This document shows positions 9,141 to 17,859 of a DNA stretch of 64,000 bases, piece by piece (within the stretch, counting starts at the first letter, position 1; each line of letters opens with the position of its first letter). The notes below the pieces were generated by a model, which saw nothing but the letters and a program-made list of their open reading frames with translations, was not told where the DNA came from and did not search any database. Position numbers and translations under genes: made by a program. The stretch spans positions 930,001 to 994,000 of the forward strand of contig NZ_JACTAH010000001.1 of assembly GCF_014489115.1 (NCBI RefSeq), read 5' to 3'. This DNA comes from Thauera sedimentorum. GTDB lineage: Bacteria > Pseudomonadota > Gammaproteobacteria > Burkholderiales > Rhodocyclaceae.

Positions 9141-9788
9141 ATGAAGTCCATCGTCATTCTCGTTTCCGGCCGCGGCAGCAACATGGAGGCCATCGTGCGC
9201 GCGGCCATCCCCGGTGCGCGCATCGCTGCGGTGATCAGCAACCGCCCCGACGCCAAGGGCCTGCAGTTCGCCGCCGAACAGGGCATCGCCACCGCGGTGG
9301 TCGATCACAAGGCCTATGCCGACCGCGAGGCTTTCGACACCGCGCTGGCCGAATCCATCGAAGCCTACGCGCCGGACCTGGTGGTGCTGGCCGGATTCAT
9401 GCGCGTGCTCACCGACGGTTTCGTGCGCCGCTTCGAAGGCCGCCTGCTCAACATCCACCCCTCGCTGCTGCCGTCCTTCCCGGGCCTGCATACCCACCGC
9501 CGCGCGCTGGAAGCCGGGGTGCGGGTGCATGGTGCCACGGTGCATTTCGTCACCCCCGCGCTCGACTGCGGACCGGTGGTGATCCAGGCGGTGGTGCCGG
9601 TGATGGATGGCGACGACGAGGAGCGCCTGGCCGCCCGGGTGCTGGTCGAGGAACACCGCATCTATCCGCAGGCGGTGCGCTGGTTCGTCGACGGCCGCTT
9701 GCGGCTCGACGGCAACCGCGTGCACCTGGCCGACGAGCCGCAAGCGGGCGCGGCGCTGGTGGTGCCGGCACTGGAGTCGGTGCGATGA
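9141..9788 (+). CDS. purN: Phosphoribosylglycinamide formyltransferase (GAR transformylase)
   Basis: Third step of de novo purine synthesis: transfers a formyl group from 10-formyl-THF to GAR. The 215-residue protein starts IVILVSGRGSNMEAI and carries the catalytic block LAGFMRVL, then LLNIHPSLLPSFPGLHTH with the conserved Asn and His, and GATVHFVTPALDCGPVVIQ with the catalytic Asp. Length matches PurN. Its stop overlaps the next ATG by four bases (ATGA), so it heads a purN-DUF3108-rsmB-PLD run of coupled genes. Confidence 0.97.
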   Translation: MKSIVILVSGRGSNMEAIVRAAIPGARIAAVISNRPDAKGLQFAAEQGIATAVVDHKAYADREAFDTALAESIEAYAPDLVVLAGFMRVLTDGFVRRFEGRLLNIHPSLLPSFPGLHTHRRALEAGVRVHGATVHFVTPALDCGPVVIQAVVPVMDGDDEERLAARVLVEEHRIYPQAVRWFVDGRLRLDGNRVHLADEPQAGAALVVPALESVR

Positions 9789-10528
9789 ACGCCTTGTTGC
9801 TGCGCGCGGGACGGCGTCTGGCGCTGCTGGTGCTGATGGCCGTGATGCCCATGTTTGCCCAGGCCGCTGACTGGCCGGCAAGCGGGGAGATCGTCTACCA
9901 GATCACCATGGGCGACGGGCCGCAGATCGGCGAGGCGCGGCACAGCTGGTCGCATGACGGACGGCAGTACCGCATGCAGACCGCGGTACGCACGGTCGGA
10001 CTGGCGGCATTGATCAAGAACCTGCATTACGTGCAGCGCAGCGAAGGCGAAGTGACGGCCAAGGGCTTGCGCCCTGCGCGTTTCAGCGTGGAGCGTGAAG
10101 GGAAACTGGCCGAACTCGCCGAATTCGACTGGCAGCGCAAGCTCGTGGCCCATACCCGCAAAGGGCGCACCCGCGAATCCGCACTGCTGGCCAACGACCA
10201 GGATGTGCTCAGCCTGTGGCATCAGGTGTCCATCGGCAACGGACGGCCGCTGCCCGGGACGCTCAATGTGGTGACTGGGCGCAAGGCCGCCGATTCGACC
10301 CTGGCCTGGGTGGGCGATGAAACCGTCGAACTGCCGATGGGGCGGATCAAGGCCAGGCGGCTCAAGGCACGGGCGGTCGATGGCAGCATGGAGATCGAGG
10401 TGTGGTTCGCGGCCGAGCAGCACATGCTGCCGGTGCGGATCCGGATGACCGACGACGATGGTGAGGTGCTGGACCAGCGTGCCAGCGAACTGCGCATCGG
10501 CGAGGCCACAACTGGAAAGGGTTCATGA
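9785..10528 (+). CDS. DUF3108 domain protein, exported
   Basis: A 247-residue protein with a cleavable signal peptide (ALLVLMAVMPMFAQAADW, probable cleavage after AQA) and a single DUF3108 domain: GEIVYQITMG, a Ser/Arg-rich beta-sheet region, DVLSLWHQ, and the C-terminal AEQHMLPVRIRMTDDDGEV pattern. The family is periplasmic with no defined activity. Overlaps purN and rsmB by four bases each, which implies translational coupling but not a shared pathway. Confidence 0.85.
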   Translation: MNALLLRAGRRLALLVLMAVMPMFAQAADWPASGEIVYQITMGDGPQIGEARHSWSHDGRQYRMQTAVRTVGLAALIKNLHYVQRSEGEVTAKGLRPARFSVEREGKLAELAEFDWQRKLVAHTRKGRTRESALLANDQDVLSLWHQVSIGNGRPLPGTLNVVTGRKAADSTLAWVGDETVELPMGRIKARRLKARAVDGSMEIEVWFAAEQHMLPVRIRMTDDDGEVLDQRASELRIGEATTGKGS

Positions 10529-11853
10529 AGGCGAACGGAAAGCAGGGCAAGCAGAACAAGAAGCCGGTGATGGCACCGAAGGTCAACGCCGCGGGGGTCA
10601 GCCGCCCGCTGCTGGTGCAGGCCACCCAGGTGCTGGGGGCGGTGCTGAGCATGGAACATCCGGCCGATGCGGTGCTCTCGCGGCATTTCCGCGAGAACCA
10701 CGCGCTGGGCCAGCGCGACCGTGCTTTTGTCGCCGAGGCCATCTACGGCGTACTGCGCCGGCTGCGCTGGCTGCACCGCCTGGCCGGTGCCGAGGCGACC
10801 GCGCGCCAGTTGCTGCTGGCCTGGCTGGCACGCGGCGAAGGCTGGCCGATGCGCCACTTCGAGGACGTCACCTCGCCCGCCGAGCGCGAATGGATCGCCG
10901 GGCTGAAGGCGCAGGACATGGACGAGGGCAGTCTCGCCGAACGCGCCGACCTGCCCGACTGGCTGGCCGAGCGCCTGCTCGCCGGCACCGACGAAGCCGG
11001 TCTGCTGGCCCTGGCGCACAGCCTCAACCGCCCGGCGCCGCTCGACCTGCGCGCCAACCTGATCAAGACCGACCGTGACGCGCTGCTCGCCCGCCTGAAG
11101 GCCGACGGCATCGCGGCCGAGGCCGGTGCCCTGTCGCCGCAGGCTATCCGCCTGGCCGGCAAGCCGGCGCTGCAGAAGCATCCGGCCTTCCTCGACGGCA
11201 GCTTCGAGGTGCAGGATCAGGGCTCGCAGTTGCTCGGTTTCCTGGTGCAGCCCAAGCGCGGCGAGATGGTGGTGGATTTCTGCGCCGGCGCCGGCGGCAA
11301 GACCCTGCAACTGGGCGCGATGATGCGCTCGACCGGGCGGCTCTACGCCTTCGACGTGTCCGAGCGGCGGCTGGCCAAGCTCAAGCCACGCATGGCGCGT
11401 GCCGGGCTTTCCAACGTGCATCCGACGGTGATCGCCCACGAGAACGATGCCAAGGTCAAGCGCCTGGCCGGCAAGGCCGACCGCGTGCTGGTCGACGCGC
11501 CCTGCAGCGGCCTGGGCACGCTGCGCCGCAACCCCGACCTGAAGTGGCGCCAGAGTCCCGAATCGGTGGCCGAGATGGTCGCCAAGCAGGGCGGCATCCT
11601 GGCCTCGGCCGCGCGCCTGGTGCGCCCCGGCGGCCGGCTGGTGTATGCCACCTGCAGCCTGCTCGCCGAGGAGAACGACGGCGTGGTGGACGCCTTCCTG
11701 GCCGCGCACCCGGAATTCCGCGAGGTGAGCGCGCAGGAAGTGCTGGCGAAACAGGACATTGCGCTGGAAACCGGCACCCGCCTGCGCCTGTCGCCGGTGG
11801 AGCACGACACCGACGGGTTCTTCGCCGCGGTGCTGGAGCGCAATGCGGGTTGA
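10525..11853 (+). CDS. RsmB/NOP-family 16S rRNA (cytosine-C5) methyltransferase
   Basis: SAM-dependent m5C RNA methyltransferase of the RsmB (Fmu/Sun) group. The 442-residue protein has an N-terminal helical region resembling NusB-like RNA-binding helices (residues about 25-130), then the Rossmann methyltransferase with motif I VVDFCAGAGGKT (about 249-260), motif IV DAPCSGLGTLRRNPDLKWR (from about 324) and motif VI YATCSLLAEEND (about 374). Both catalytic cysteines, in DAPCS and in TCS, are present. Probable target is C967 of 16S rRNA by family; not provable here. The start overlaps the DUF3108 stop, and the end overlaps the PLD gene by 11 bases. Confidence 0.92.
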   Translation: MKANGKQGKQNKKPVMAPKVNAAGVSRPLLVQATQVLGAVLSMEHPADAVLSRHFRENHALGQRDRAFVAEAIYGVLRRLRWLHRLAGAEATARQLLLAWLARGEGWPMRHFEDVTSPAEREWIAGLKAQDMDEGSLAERADLPDWLAERLLAGTDEAGLLALAHSLNRPAPLDLRANLIKTDRDALLARLKADGIAAEAGALSPQAIRLAGKPALQKHPAFLDGSFEVQDQGSQLLGFLVQPKRGEMVVDFCAGAGGKTLQLGAMMRSTGRLYAFDVSERRLAKLKPRMARAGLSNVHPTVIAHENDAKVKRLAGKADRVLVDAPCSGLGTLRRNPDLKWRQSPESVAEMVAKQGGILASAARLVRPGGRLVYATCSLLAEENDGVVDAFLAAHPEFREVSAQEVLAKQDIALETGTRLRLSPVEHDTDGFFAAVLERNAG

Positions 11854-12424
11854 GGTCGTGCTCGCGCTGGTGGCGTTGGGCGCCTGCGCGCCTGCAGCCG
11901 CCGGCGAACGCCTGCCCGCACAGGGCAGTGTGGAAGTGGTCTTTTCCCCGGCGGACGACCCCGAGGCGGTGCTGGTCGAGCTGATCGGCGCCGCACGCCG
12001 CAGCCTGCAGGTGCAGGCCTACGTGTTCACCAGCCGCAAGCTCGCCACGGCCCTGGTCGAGGCGCAGCGCCGCGGGGTGGTGGTGGAGGTGCTGGCCGAC
12101 GCGCAGATGCACAAGAGCGGGCGCAACGCGCTGCCGCAGCTGCTCGAGGCCGGCATTCCGGTGGCCTTCGAGACCGCCTATGCGGCCGCGCACAACAAGG
12201 TGCTGATCGTCGACGCGGCCGGTCCCGGCTGTGCGGTGGCGACCGGTTCGTACAACTACACCTGGTCTGCGCGCAACCGCAACGCCGAGAACCTCATCGT
12301 GCTGCGCGACAACTGCGCGCTGGCGCAGCTCTACCTGCGCAACTGGCAGCGCCACCGCGAAGCGGCCACCGAGCTGCGCAGCCTGCCCTGGGAGCCCCGG
12401 CCCGGGGCTTCGCCGGACGGCTGA
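11843..12424 (+). CDS. Phospholipase D-like nuclease (Nuc type), exported
   Basis: A 193-residue protein with a short signal peptide (VEVVLALVALGACAPAAAGE) and a single PLD domain. The catalytic HKD motif is HNKVLIVD (about residues 117-124), followed by GSYNYTWSARNRNAENLIVL, a classic Nuc/PLDc_2 pattern; a dimer of two single-HKD chains forms the active site in this family. Likely a periplasmic nuclease or phosphodiesterase. The ATG lies 11 bases inside the end of rsmB, so it is the last gene of the purN run. Whether the N-terminus is a Sec peptide or a lipoprotein signal (LGAC) cannot be decided by eye. Confidence 0.87.
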   Translation: MRVEVVLALVALGACAPAAAGERLPAQGSVEVVFSPADDPEAVLVELIGAARRSLQVQAYVFTSRKLATALVEAQRRGVVVEVLADAQMHKSGRNALPQLLEAGIPVAFETAYAAAHNKVLIVDAAGPGCAVATGSYNYTWSARNRNAENLIVLRDNCALAQLYLRNWQRHREAATELRSLPWEPRPGASPDG

Positions 12425-12467
12425 ACTTACGTCCCGTGCCGGAGTCTCTGCAGGGGTCGCCGGGCGC

Positions 12468-12495
12468 TTGTCGGGCGGCGTGTGCGGCGTAGAAT
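12468..12495 (+). promoter_or_regulatory. Candidate sigma70 promoter of the desaturase gene
   Basis: TTGTCG (12468-12473), 16-base spacer, TAGAAT (12490-12495), about 40 bases before the desaturase ATG. Matches are 4/6 and 5/6 to consensus. Confidence 0.5.
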
Positions 12496-12534
12496 CTTCC
12501 GGCCGCATCATCCACAAGAAGGACACACGCACGC

Positions 12535-13704
12535 ATGTATCTCGGTCTGATCGATCTGCCCTGGTGGGGCTACGTCCTCGTCACCCTGGCGCTGACGCAT
12601 GTCACCATCGCCTCGGTGACCATCTTCCTGCACCGTCACCAGGCCCACCGGGCGCTGGAGCTGCACCCGATCGCCAGCCATTTCTTCCGCCTCTGGCTGT
12701 GGCTCACCACCGGCATGGTGACCAAGGAATGGGCCGCCATCCATCGTAAGCACCACGCCAAGTGCGAAACCGTCGAGGACCCCCACAGCCCGCAGACCCG
12801 CGGCCTGCTGAAAGTGCTGCTGGAGGGCGCCGAGCTCTATCGCGCCGAGGCCAAGAACCCCGAGACGCTGGCGCGCTACGGCCACGGCACGCCGGACGAC
12901 TGGCTGGAACGCAAGGTATACCGCCACTCCGTCCTGGGCGTGTCGATCATGATGATCATCGACCTGGTGCTGTTCGGCCCGGTCGGCCTGAGCATCTGGG
13001 CGATGCAGATGGTGTGGATCCCGTTCTGGGCGGCCGGCGTGGTCAATGGGCTGGCGCACTTCTGGGGCTACCGCAACTTCAACTGCGCGGATGCCTCCAC
13101 CAACCTGCTGCCCTGGGGCATCCTGATCGGCGGCGAGGAACTGCACAACAACCACCACAGCTTCGCCACCTCGGCCAAGCTGTCGGCCAAGTGGTACGAG
13201 TTCGACATCGGCTGGATGTACATCCGCATCCTCGCCATGCTCGGCCTGGCCACCCCGCGCAAGGTGATCCCCAAGCCGCGCTTCGATGCGGCCAAGCAGG
13301 TGGCCGATCTCGATACGCTGCAGGCGGTGATCACCCATCGCTACGACGTGATGACGCGCTACGTGGCCTCGCTCAAGCGCATCTGCAAGGACGAGATCGC
13401 GCAGCTCAAGACCCGCCATGCGGGCCGCTTCGACCCCAAGGCGCTGCGCCGCTGGGTGCTCTCGGGCGAAGACCGCCATCTGGACGAGCACGAGAAGCGC
13501 CAGTTCGCCGAGGTGCTGCGCGACAGCACGGCGCTGGCCACGGTGGTGGCGATGCGTGAGGAACTGGCGGCGATCTGGGCGCGCTCCAATGCCACCCGCG
13601 AGCAGTTGCTGGCCCAGTTGCACGACTGGATCCAGCGTGCGGAGCAGAGCGGCATCCAGCAACTCCAGGAGTTTTCGCTGCGCCTGCGGCGCTACGCGCT
13701 GTAA
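12535..13704 (+). CDS. Fatty acid desaturase (acyl-CoA delta-9 type)
   Basis: Membrane di-iron desaturase that introduces a cis double bond into acyl chains. The 389-residue protein has four hydrophobic spans and three histidine boxes: HRHQAH at residues about 33-38, HRKHH at about 69-73, and HNNHH at about 203-207, plus the NxxxH-type GLAHFWGYRNF segment. The C-terminal 120 residues form a charged helical extension (RYDVMTRYVASLKRICKDE onward) seen in proteobacterial members. Preceded by its own promoter and followed by a strong terminator, so it is monocistronic. Redox partner not encoded nearby. Confidence 0.93.
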   Translation: MYLGLIDLPWWGYVLVTLALTHVTIASVTIFLHRHQAHRALELHPIASHFFRLWLWLTTGMVTKEWAAIHRKHHAKCETVEDPHSPQTRGLLKVLLEGAELYRAEAKNPETLARYGHGTPDDWLERKVYRHSVLGVSIMMIIDLVLFGPVGLSIWAMQMVWIPFWAAGVVNGLAHFWGYRNFNCADASTNLLPWGILIGGEELHNNHHSFATSAKLSAKWYEFDIGWMYIRILAMLGLATPRKVIPKPRFDAAKQVADLDTLQAVITHRYDVMTRYVASLKRICKDEIAQLKTRHAGRFDPKALRRWVLSGEDRHLDEHEKRQFAEVLRDSTALATVVAMREELAAIWARSNATREQLLAQLHDWIQRAEQSGIQQLQEFSLRLRRYAL

Positions 13705-13727
13705 CCCGCACCGGGCGGGTTCACGAC

Positions 13728-13762
13728 AAAGGGCGGGGAATCATCCCCGCCCTTTGTTTTGC
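13728..13762 (+). terminator. Rho-independent terminator after the desaturase gene
   Basis: A 12-bp stem AAAGGGCGGGGA (13728-13739) with TCCCCGCCCTTT (13744-13755), four-base loop, followed by GTTTTG. Its symmetry with A's on the other side could also serve the convergent lipoprotein gene. Confidence 0.9.
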
Positions 13763-13785
13763 GCATGCGTGTTACGTGAAGCGGC

Positions 13786-14349
13786 TCAGCGATAAGCCCC
13801 TTCGTTCTTGTTGAAGATGATCCAGGTCAGGTGGCCGCTGCTCCAGTCGCCCACCGAGCCGCCGGAGAAGATCAGGCGGCCCTGGCCCTTGTAGATCAGT
13901 TCGTGGCGGTAGCGGTCGGCGCCGAAGTAGAAGGGGATCCAGGCCTTGCCGGTGACGTAGGAGCCCTGGTCCGAGGGCTGGCCGATCAGGTCCATCACCT
14001 GCCGCATCGGCATGCCGATCTTGAGCTTGGTGAACTTGCTGCCCGGGAAGGGCTTGCCGGTGATCTCACCTTCCCAGTCGTTGAGGCCCTTGACCTGCTG
14101 GCCGTGGCCGGCTTCGATCTTGGTGGAATCCACCACCTCGCCATTGGCGTTCATGCCCGGCGGGATTGCGCTGCTCTTCTGTTCCGCCGGCTTCTGCTCG
14201 GTCTGCGCGGCGGTGGCGGTCTTGCTGCTGTCGCTGGCCTCGCCTGCCTGGTCGCTGCTCTTGTTGAACGGGTTGGAAACGCAGGCGCTGAGCACGAATG
14301 CGCTGCACAGCGTCAGGGAAACGGTTCGGATGGTGTTGTGCTTCGACAT
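13786..14349 (-). CDS. Putative lipoprotein with a possible BamE/SmpA-like domain
   Basis: A 187-residue lipoprotein: signal peptide with lipobox LSAC (Cys about 23), then a flexible Ser/Thr/Gln/Lys-rich linker (about 30-65), then a compact C-terminal domain. That domain contains KLKIGMPMRQVMDLIGQPSD, which has the K-x-G-M-x2-x-x-V-x-x-x-I/L-G-x-P pattern of SmpA/OmlA-BamE folds, then IPFYFGADRYRHELIYKGQGRLIFSGG. It is longer than BamE and lacks clear OMP-assembly context, so only the fold is suggested. Monocistronic on the minus strand, convergent with the desaturase gene. Confidence 0.75.
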   Translation of the reverse strand: MSKHNTIRTVSLTLCSAFVLSACVSNPFNKSSDQAGEASDSSKTATAAQTEQKPAEQKSSAIPPGMNANGEVVDSTKIEAGHGQQVKGLNDWEGEITGKPFPGSKFTKLKIGMPMRQVMDLIGQPSDQGSYVTGKAWIPFYFGADRYRHELIYKGQGRLIFSGGSVGDWSSGHLTWIIFNKNEGAYR

Positions 14350-14641
14350 GGCATCGTCCTGTGCGGATTGGGGCGAAAACCCGCGCAGCCCAGGGTGTGA
14401 TCACAGTATCCGGGAGGGATCGCAGGGTGCTGTGAACATGCCCTGACGGCGGGGCGTTTCAGTGTAGTCGATGATCATGGCGCGCGTCGATCATCCGCCC
14501 GGTCAGGGAAAGCCCCAGTGCTAACCGCAGAAACTGTCGCCGGCCGCGAGCGTCGAAACCGCATGCAGGCAAGACCCGGCTGGCGGGCGGCATGGCGTTC
14601 AGCACGAGGCCCCTGCGTGCGCACCCGAGGAGGGACGGGAC

Positions 14642-14974
14642 ATGGGACAAAGATGGAATCGACTGCCGGGTTCGAGGCGCGAGCCGCCCGGCCTGGAGCG
14701 CACGGTGCTGCGCAAACTTCCGCTGCTGGCCTTGTGGGGTACCGCGGTGGCCGTCTTGCCGGCGCTGTTCGCCCGTGTGGCCTGGGGCGCGAGCACGAGC
14801 CCGGAAGTGTATCGCGCGGTGCACATGGCCGACATCTGGGCGCTGGGCAGCGTGACCCTGTTCTGGGCCGCGCTGCTCACCGTGGGCATCTTCTGCGTGG
14901 TGGTGCTGGTGATGAAGGGGCCGGCCTACATCGCCGACCGTTACGATCTGCCGGACAGCGACCGGCCCGACTGA
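14642..14974 (+). CDS. Small two-TM membrane protein, hypothetical
   Basis: A 110-residue protein with a basic N-terminus, two hydrophobic segments (LALWGTAVAVLPALFARVAW at about 30-49, and VTLFWAALLTVGIFCVVVLV at about 70-89) and a polar tail ending PDSDRPD. A GAGGAGGGA ribosome site lies just before the ATG. It converges on the cytochrome b gene with a 16-base gap, and the hairpin CTGAGCC...GGCTCAG (14971-14994) spans both stops. I do not recognise a family; proximity to the respiratory operon suggests, but does not show, a membrane redox context. Confidence 0.65.
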   Translation: MGQRWNRLPGSRREPPGLERTVLRKLPLLALWGTAVAVLPALFARVAWGASTSPEVYRAVHMADIWALGSVTLFWAALLTVGIFCVVVLVMKGPAYIADRYDLPDSDRPD

Positions 14975-14990
14975 GCCGGTCGCCCCGGGC

Positions 14991-15650
14991 TCAGGGTGCC
15001 TTGCGCGCCGTGGCAGGCTGCGCGCCGGGCTCGTGTTCGTCTTCGTCCTCCCAGCCGGTGATCATCGCCTTGATGTGGGCGAATACGGTGTGCCCGGTGG
15101 TGGTCAGATAGACGTGCACGATGAAGAACACCAGCATCATGAAGGCGCCGGCGGTGTGGGCGGTGGCCACCCAGTCCAGCGACAGCCAGCGGTCGATGCC
15201 GTAGTCGCCCCAGTAGGCGTAGAACAGGTAGAGCAGGCCGGACACCCAGATGATGGGCGAGACCACCGCCAGCAGGGCCAGGTAGGCCAGGCGCTGCAGC
15301 GGATTGTGCTTCTTGAGCACGGTCTTGCGGTAGGGGTGGGGCGCGCCGCGGAAGATGCCCCAGGCGTAGTAGCGCACCATGGCGTCCACCTTCTTCAGCG
15401 TGGGGATGTACTGGCGCCATTCCCCGGTGGTGAATTGCCAGAAGATGGTGAAGGCCCACAGCACCAGCAGCGTCCAGGCGGCCAGGGTGTGGTACTCCAC
15501 CGCGCGCTGGAAGCCGAAGTTCTGGTAGGTGCCGGCGATCTCGAAGCCGGTGAGCATCATGAATATGATCAGCGCGGCCTGCGACCAGTGCCAGAAACGC
15601 TCGTAGCGCTTGAAGACGTACATGCGGCCGCTGGTTTGATGTTCGCTCAT
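14991..15650 (-). CDS. Membrane cytochrome b (b561/b6-like four-helix) subunit
   Basis: A 219-residue integral membrane protein with four transmembrane helices and histidines placed as heme b ligands: RFWHWSQAALIIFMML (TM1), VEYHTLAAWTLLVLW (TM2), and HTAGAFMMLVFFIVHVYL in TM4. The pattern is that of the N-terminal cytochrome b561 / formate dehydrogenase gamma-type quinol subunits. The start ATG lies two bases after the octaheme cytochrome stop, so the two are one operon; this protein most likely exchanges electrons between the quinone pool and the octaheme cytochrome. The C-terminus is an acidic, Glu-rich cytoplasmic tail. Confidence 0.88.
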   Translation of the reverse strand: MSEHQTSGRMYVFKRYERFWHWSQAALIIFMMLTGFEIAGTYQNFGFQRAVEYHTLAAWTLLVLWAFTIFWQFTTGEWRQYIPTLKKVDAMVRYYAWGIFRGAPHPYRKTVLKKHNPLQRLAYLALLAVVSPIIWVSGLLYLFYAYWGDYGIDRWLSLDWVATAHTAGAFMMLVFFIVHVYLTTTGHTVFAHIKAMITGWEDEDEHEPGAQPATARKAP

Positions 15651-15652
15651 GG

Positions 15653-17233
15653 TCACTTCCCCCGGTAGTGGGTGAGGATGCGCAGCGCGCCGTGGATCAG
15701 CACGCCGGCCAGCGCGGCGGCTGCAGCCAGCCAGCCGAGCATGCGCAGCCAGGGCAGGCCGTCGCGGCCTGGCAGGTAGACGCCCTCTATGCCGGCGAGC
15801 CGCCCGTCGCGGCTGTGGCATTCGTGGCAGGCCACCGCGTCTTCCTTGGGGGCGACCATGTGGGTGATCGGCCAGATCATGCGGGTGGCGACGAAGTCGA
15901 ACTTGCCGCTGTAGGGTTGGCCGGTGGCTGCGGCGCCGGCGGCCAGCGCGCGGGGCCAGTCGAAGTTGTACCAGAAGGCGGTGTCGTCCGGCGTGGCGGT
16001 GTGCGGCACCAGCAGGGTGCGGTGCTCCACGTCGTAGGGCTGCTTGCCATGGAAGACCTTCACCGGCCAGATGCGTGCGTCCGGGTCGCCGGGTTTGCCG
16101 TGGAAGGTGTTGATCGGCACTTCGGCAGACGGGTCGATGCGGGTGTCCACCGTGGTGTAGGTGACCTGGCCGTTGAACCACAGGTACTCGGGCACCACGT
16201 CCTCGCCGAGGACGAAGTCGCCCTTCTTGCTGTCGTAGATCACGTGGCCCTTGTCGTCCTTCTTCTGGAAGGGCTTGCCCGCGTCGGTGAGCTTGCCGGC
16301 AGTGGACCAGTCCCAGCCCATCTTGGTGGGCACGCCGCCGCGCGCGAAGCTGGGGATGTGGCAGGCCTGGCAGGCTAGCGTGTCGGTGTGGGCGTTGAGC
16401 CGGCCGGCCTGCAGCAGGCTCTCCTTGTGCGGCTTGTCACCGTGGCAGGACTGGCAGGTCGCCGGGTTGCGCTCGCTCTTCTGGCCACGTACCAGCGGGC
16501 CGTGCGGGTCGGCGGCGGTCATGGCGATGCGGCTGCCCGGCACCTTGTGCTCTTCTGCCTTGTGGCAGTCGCTGCAGGCGAAGTTCAGGCCGTCGGTGGC
16601 CATGTGCACATCCAGCTCGCGGCTCGCCTTGTTGAGCGAGGAGTCGAGGTCGCCATGCTTGACCCCGTCGCCGCCACCGCCGTAGTAGTGGCAGCTGCCG
16701 CAGGTCTCGCGCGAGGTGGGGCCGACATGCTGCGCCACCCAGGCGAGGTCGGTCGGTTCGAGGAACTTGCCCGATTTCGGCGGCCATTCCATGCGTTCGT
16801 AGGCCGGATGTCCGGCGAGGCCGGCGATCTTCTTGTAGCCGCCGGTGTTGTGGCAGGCCAGGCAGTCGACCTTGTCCTCGGCCGTGAAGTCGAAGCTGTC
16901 GTCCTTCCAGCCGTAGCCCACATGGCAGGACTGGCAGAAGGCTTCGTTGGACTTGTCGCCGATGCAGAAGCCGTTGAGCATGGTCTTCTTGCCCAGCTTG
17001 CTGCCGTCGACAGGGTTCTCGTATTCCCAGGTCCAGTGGCGGGTGGCCATCACCTGCTTGGCGGCCTCGGTGTGACAGGACAGGCAGGCGCGGGTGACCT
17101 CCTCGCCGCTGGCAAATGGCCCCTGCAGTTCCTTGAACTTGCCGTGGTCCGCTGTGGCGGCCAAAGCGGCGCCGCCGGCCCACAACGCGATGCCGACGGC
17201 GAGCGCCGCCGCCCGGCTGATGATTGTTTGCAT
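15653..17233 (-). CDS. Octaheme c-type cytochrome, tetrathionate reductase (OTR) family
   Basis: A 526-residue periplasmic multiheme cytochrome. Signal peptide ends GGAALAATA near residue 28. Exactly eight CxxCH sites are visible: CLSCH, CQSCH, CLACH, CGSCH, CSDCH, CQSCH, CQACH, CHECH. The large insert with EDVVPEYLWFNGQVTYTTVD between hemes 7 and 8 is characteristic of the OTR family (in Shewanella OTR, in vitro activity on tetrathionate, nitrite and hydroxylamine). Unlike the soluble enzyme it ends in a transmembrane helix (MLGWLAAAAALAGVLIHG), so it is membrane-anchored. It sits between a Rieske gene and a cytochrome b gene. The physiological substrate is unknown. Confidence 0.92.
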   Translation of the reverse strand: MQTIISRAAALAVGIALWAGGAALAATADHGKFKELQGPFASGEEVTRACLSCHTEAAKQVMATRHWTWEYENPVDGSKLGKKTMLNGFCIGDKSNEAFCQSCHVGYGWKDDSFDFTAEDKVDCLACHNTGGYKKIAGLAGHPAYERMEWPPKSGKFLEPTDLAWVAQHVGPTSRETCGSCHYYGGGGDGVKHGDLDSSLNKASRELDVHMATDGLNFACSDCHKAEEHKVPGSRIAMTAADPHGPLVRGQKSERNPATCQSCHGDKPHKESLLQAGRLNAHTDTLACQACHIPSFARGGVPTKMGWDWSTAGKLTDAGKPFQKKDDKGHVIYDSKKGDFVLGEDVVPEYLWFNGQVTYTTVDTRIDPSAEVPINTFHGKPGDPDARIWPVKVFHGKQPYDVEHRTLLVPHTATPDDTAFWYNFDWPRALAAGAAATGQPYSGKFDFVATRMIWPITHMVAPKEDAVACHECHSRDGRLAGIEGVYLPGRDGLPWLRMLGWLAAAAALAGVLIHGALRILTHYRGK

Positions 17234-17268
17234 GCTCGTCTCCTCCCTTATCGTTATCGTAGGTTTCG

Positions 17269-17859
17269 TCAGGCTGCGCCGCCGCCATCGTCACCGATCA
17301 GCAGCTTGGTCGCGCTGAGCCAGGCATGTGGCGGTATCTCCAGGTTGGTGGGCGCCGGCTGGTGGCGGAATACCCTTCCGGCGAGATCGAAGATCGAGCC
17401 GTGGCAGGGGCACAGGAAGCCGCCGGGCCAGTCCGCTCCCAGCCCGCTGGCCGGGCCGGCCTGCAGCTTCTCGCTGGGCGAGCAGCCCAGGTGGGTGCAG
17501 ATGCCGATCACCACCAGGTATTCCTCGTTGATCGCACGCTGGCGGTTCGCGGCATAGTCCGGCTGTAGCGATGCGGCGGACAGCGGGTCGGCCAGGCGAT
17601 CCTCGTGTCCGCTGAGGCTTGCAAGCATCTCGGGCGTGCGGCGCAGGATCCAGACCGGTTTGCCGCGCCACTCCGCGGTCATCATCTCGCCGGGGGCGAG
17701 CTTGGCGACATCGGCTTCGACCGGTGCGCCGGCGGCCTTGGCGCGCTCAGAAGGGGTCAGGCTGGCGACGAATGGGACGGCCGTTGCCGCGGCGGCGGCG
17801 GCGCCTGCGGCCGAGGTGGCGATCAGCAAATTGCGACGATCCCTGGCAAGTTCCGGCAT
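17269..17859 (-). CDS. Rieske 2Fe-2S protein (ubiquinol-cytochrome c reductase type)
   Basis: A 196-residue membrane-anchored Rieske protein. It starts PELARDRRNLLIATSAAG, a twin-Arg-like N-terminal anchor, and has the cluster-binding pair CTHLGCSP and CPCHGSIFDLAGRVF, with the two Cys, two His and disulfide Cys of bc1-type Rieske proteins, then APTNLEIPP. The start ATG at 17859 follows an AGGGAGT-like ribosome site; the longer in-frame ORF reaching 18009 adds an unsupported tail crossing the leader. First gene of the Rieske-octaheme-cytochrome b operon; no cytochrome c1 or bc1-type cytochrome b is adjacent, so it probably serves this module and not a classical bc1 complex. Confidence 0.9.
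   Translation of the reverse strand: MPELARDRRNLLIATSAAGAAAAAATAVPFVASLTPSERAKAAGAPVEADVAKLAPGEMMTAEWRGKPVWILRRTPEMLASLSGHEDRLADPLSAASLQPDYAANRQRAINEEYLVVIGICTHLGCSPSEKLQAGPASGLGADWPGGFLCPCHGSIFDLAGRVFRHQPAPTNLEIPPHAWLSATKLLIGDDGGGAA

Noticed and set aside
14396..14405. TGTGATCACA resembling a CRP site
   Set aside because: The half-sites are directly joined, without the six-base spacer CRP needs.
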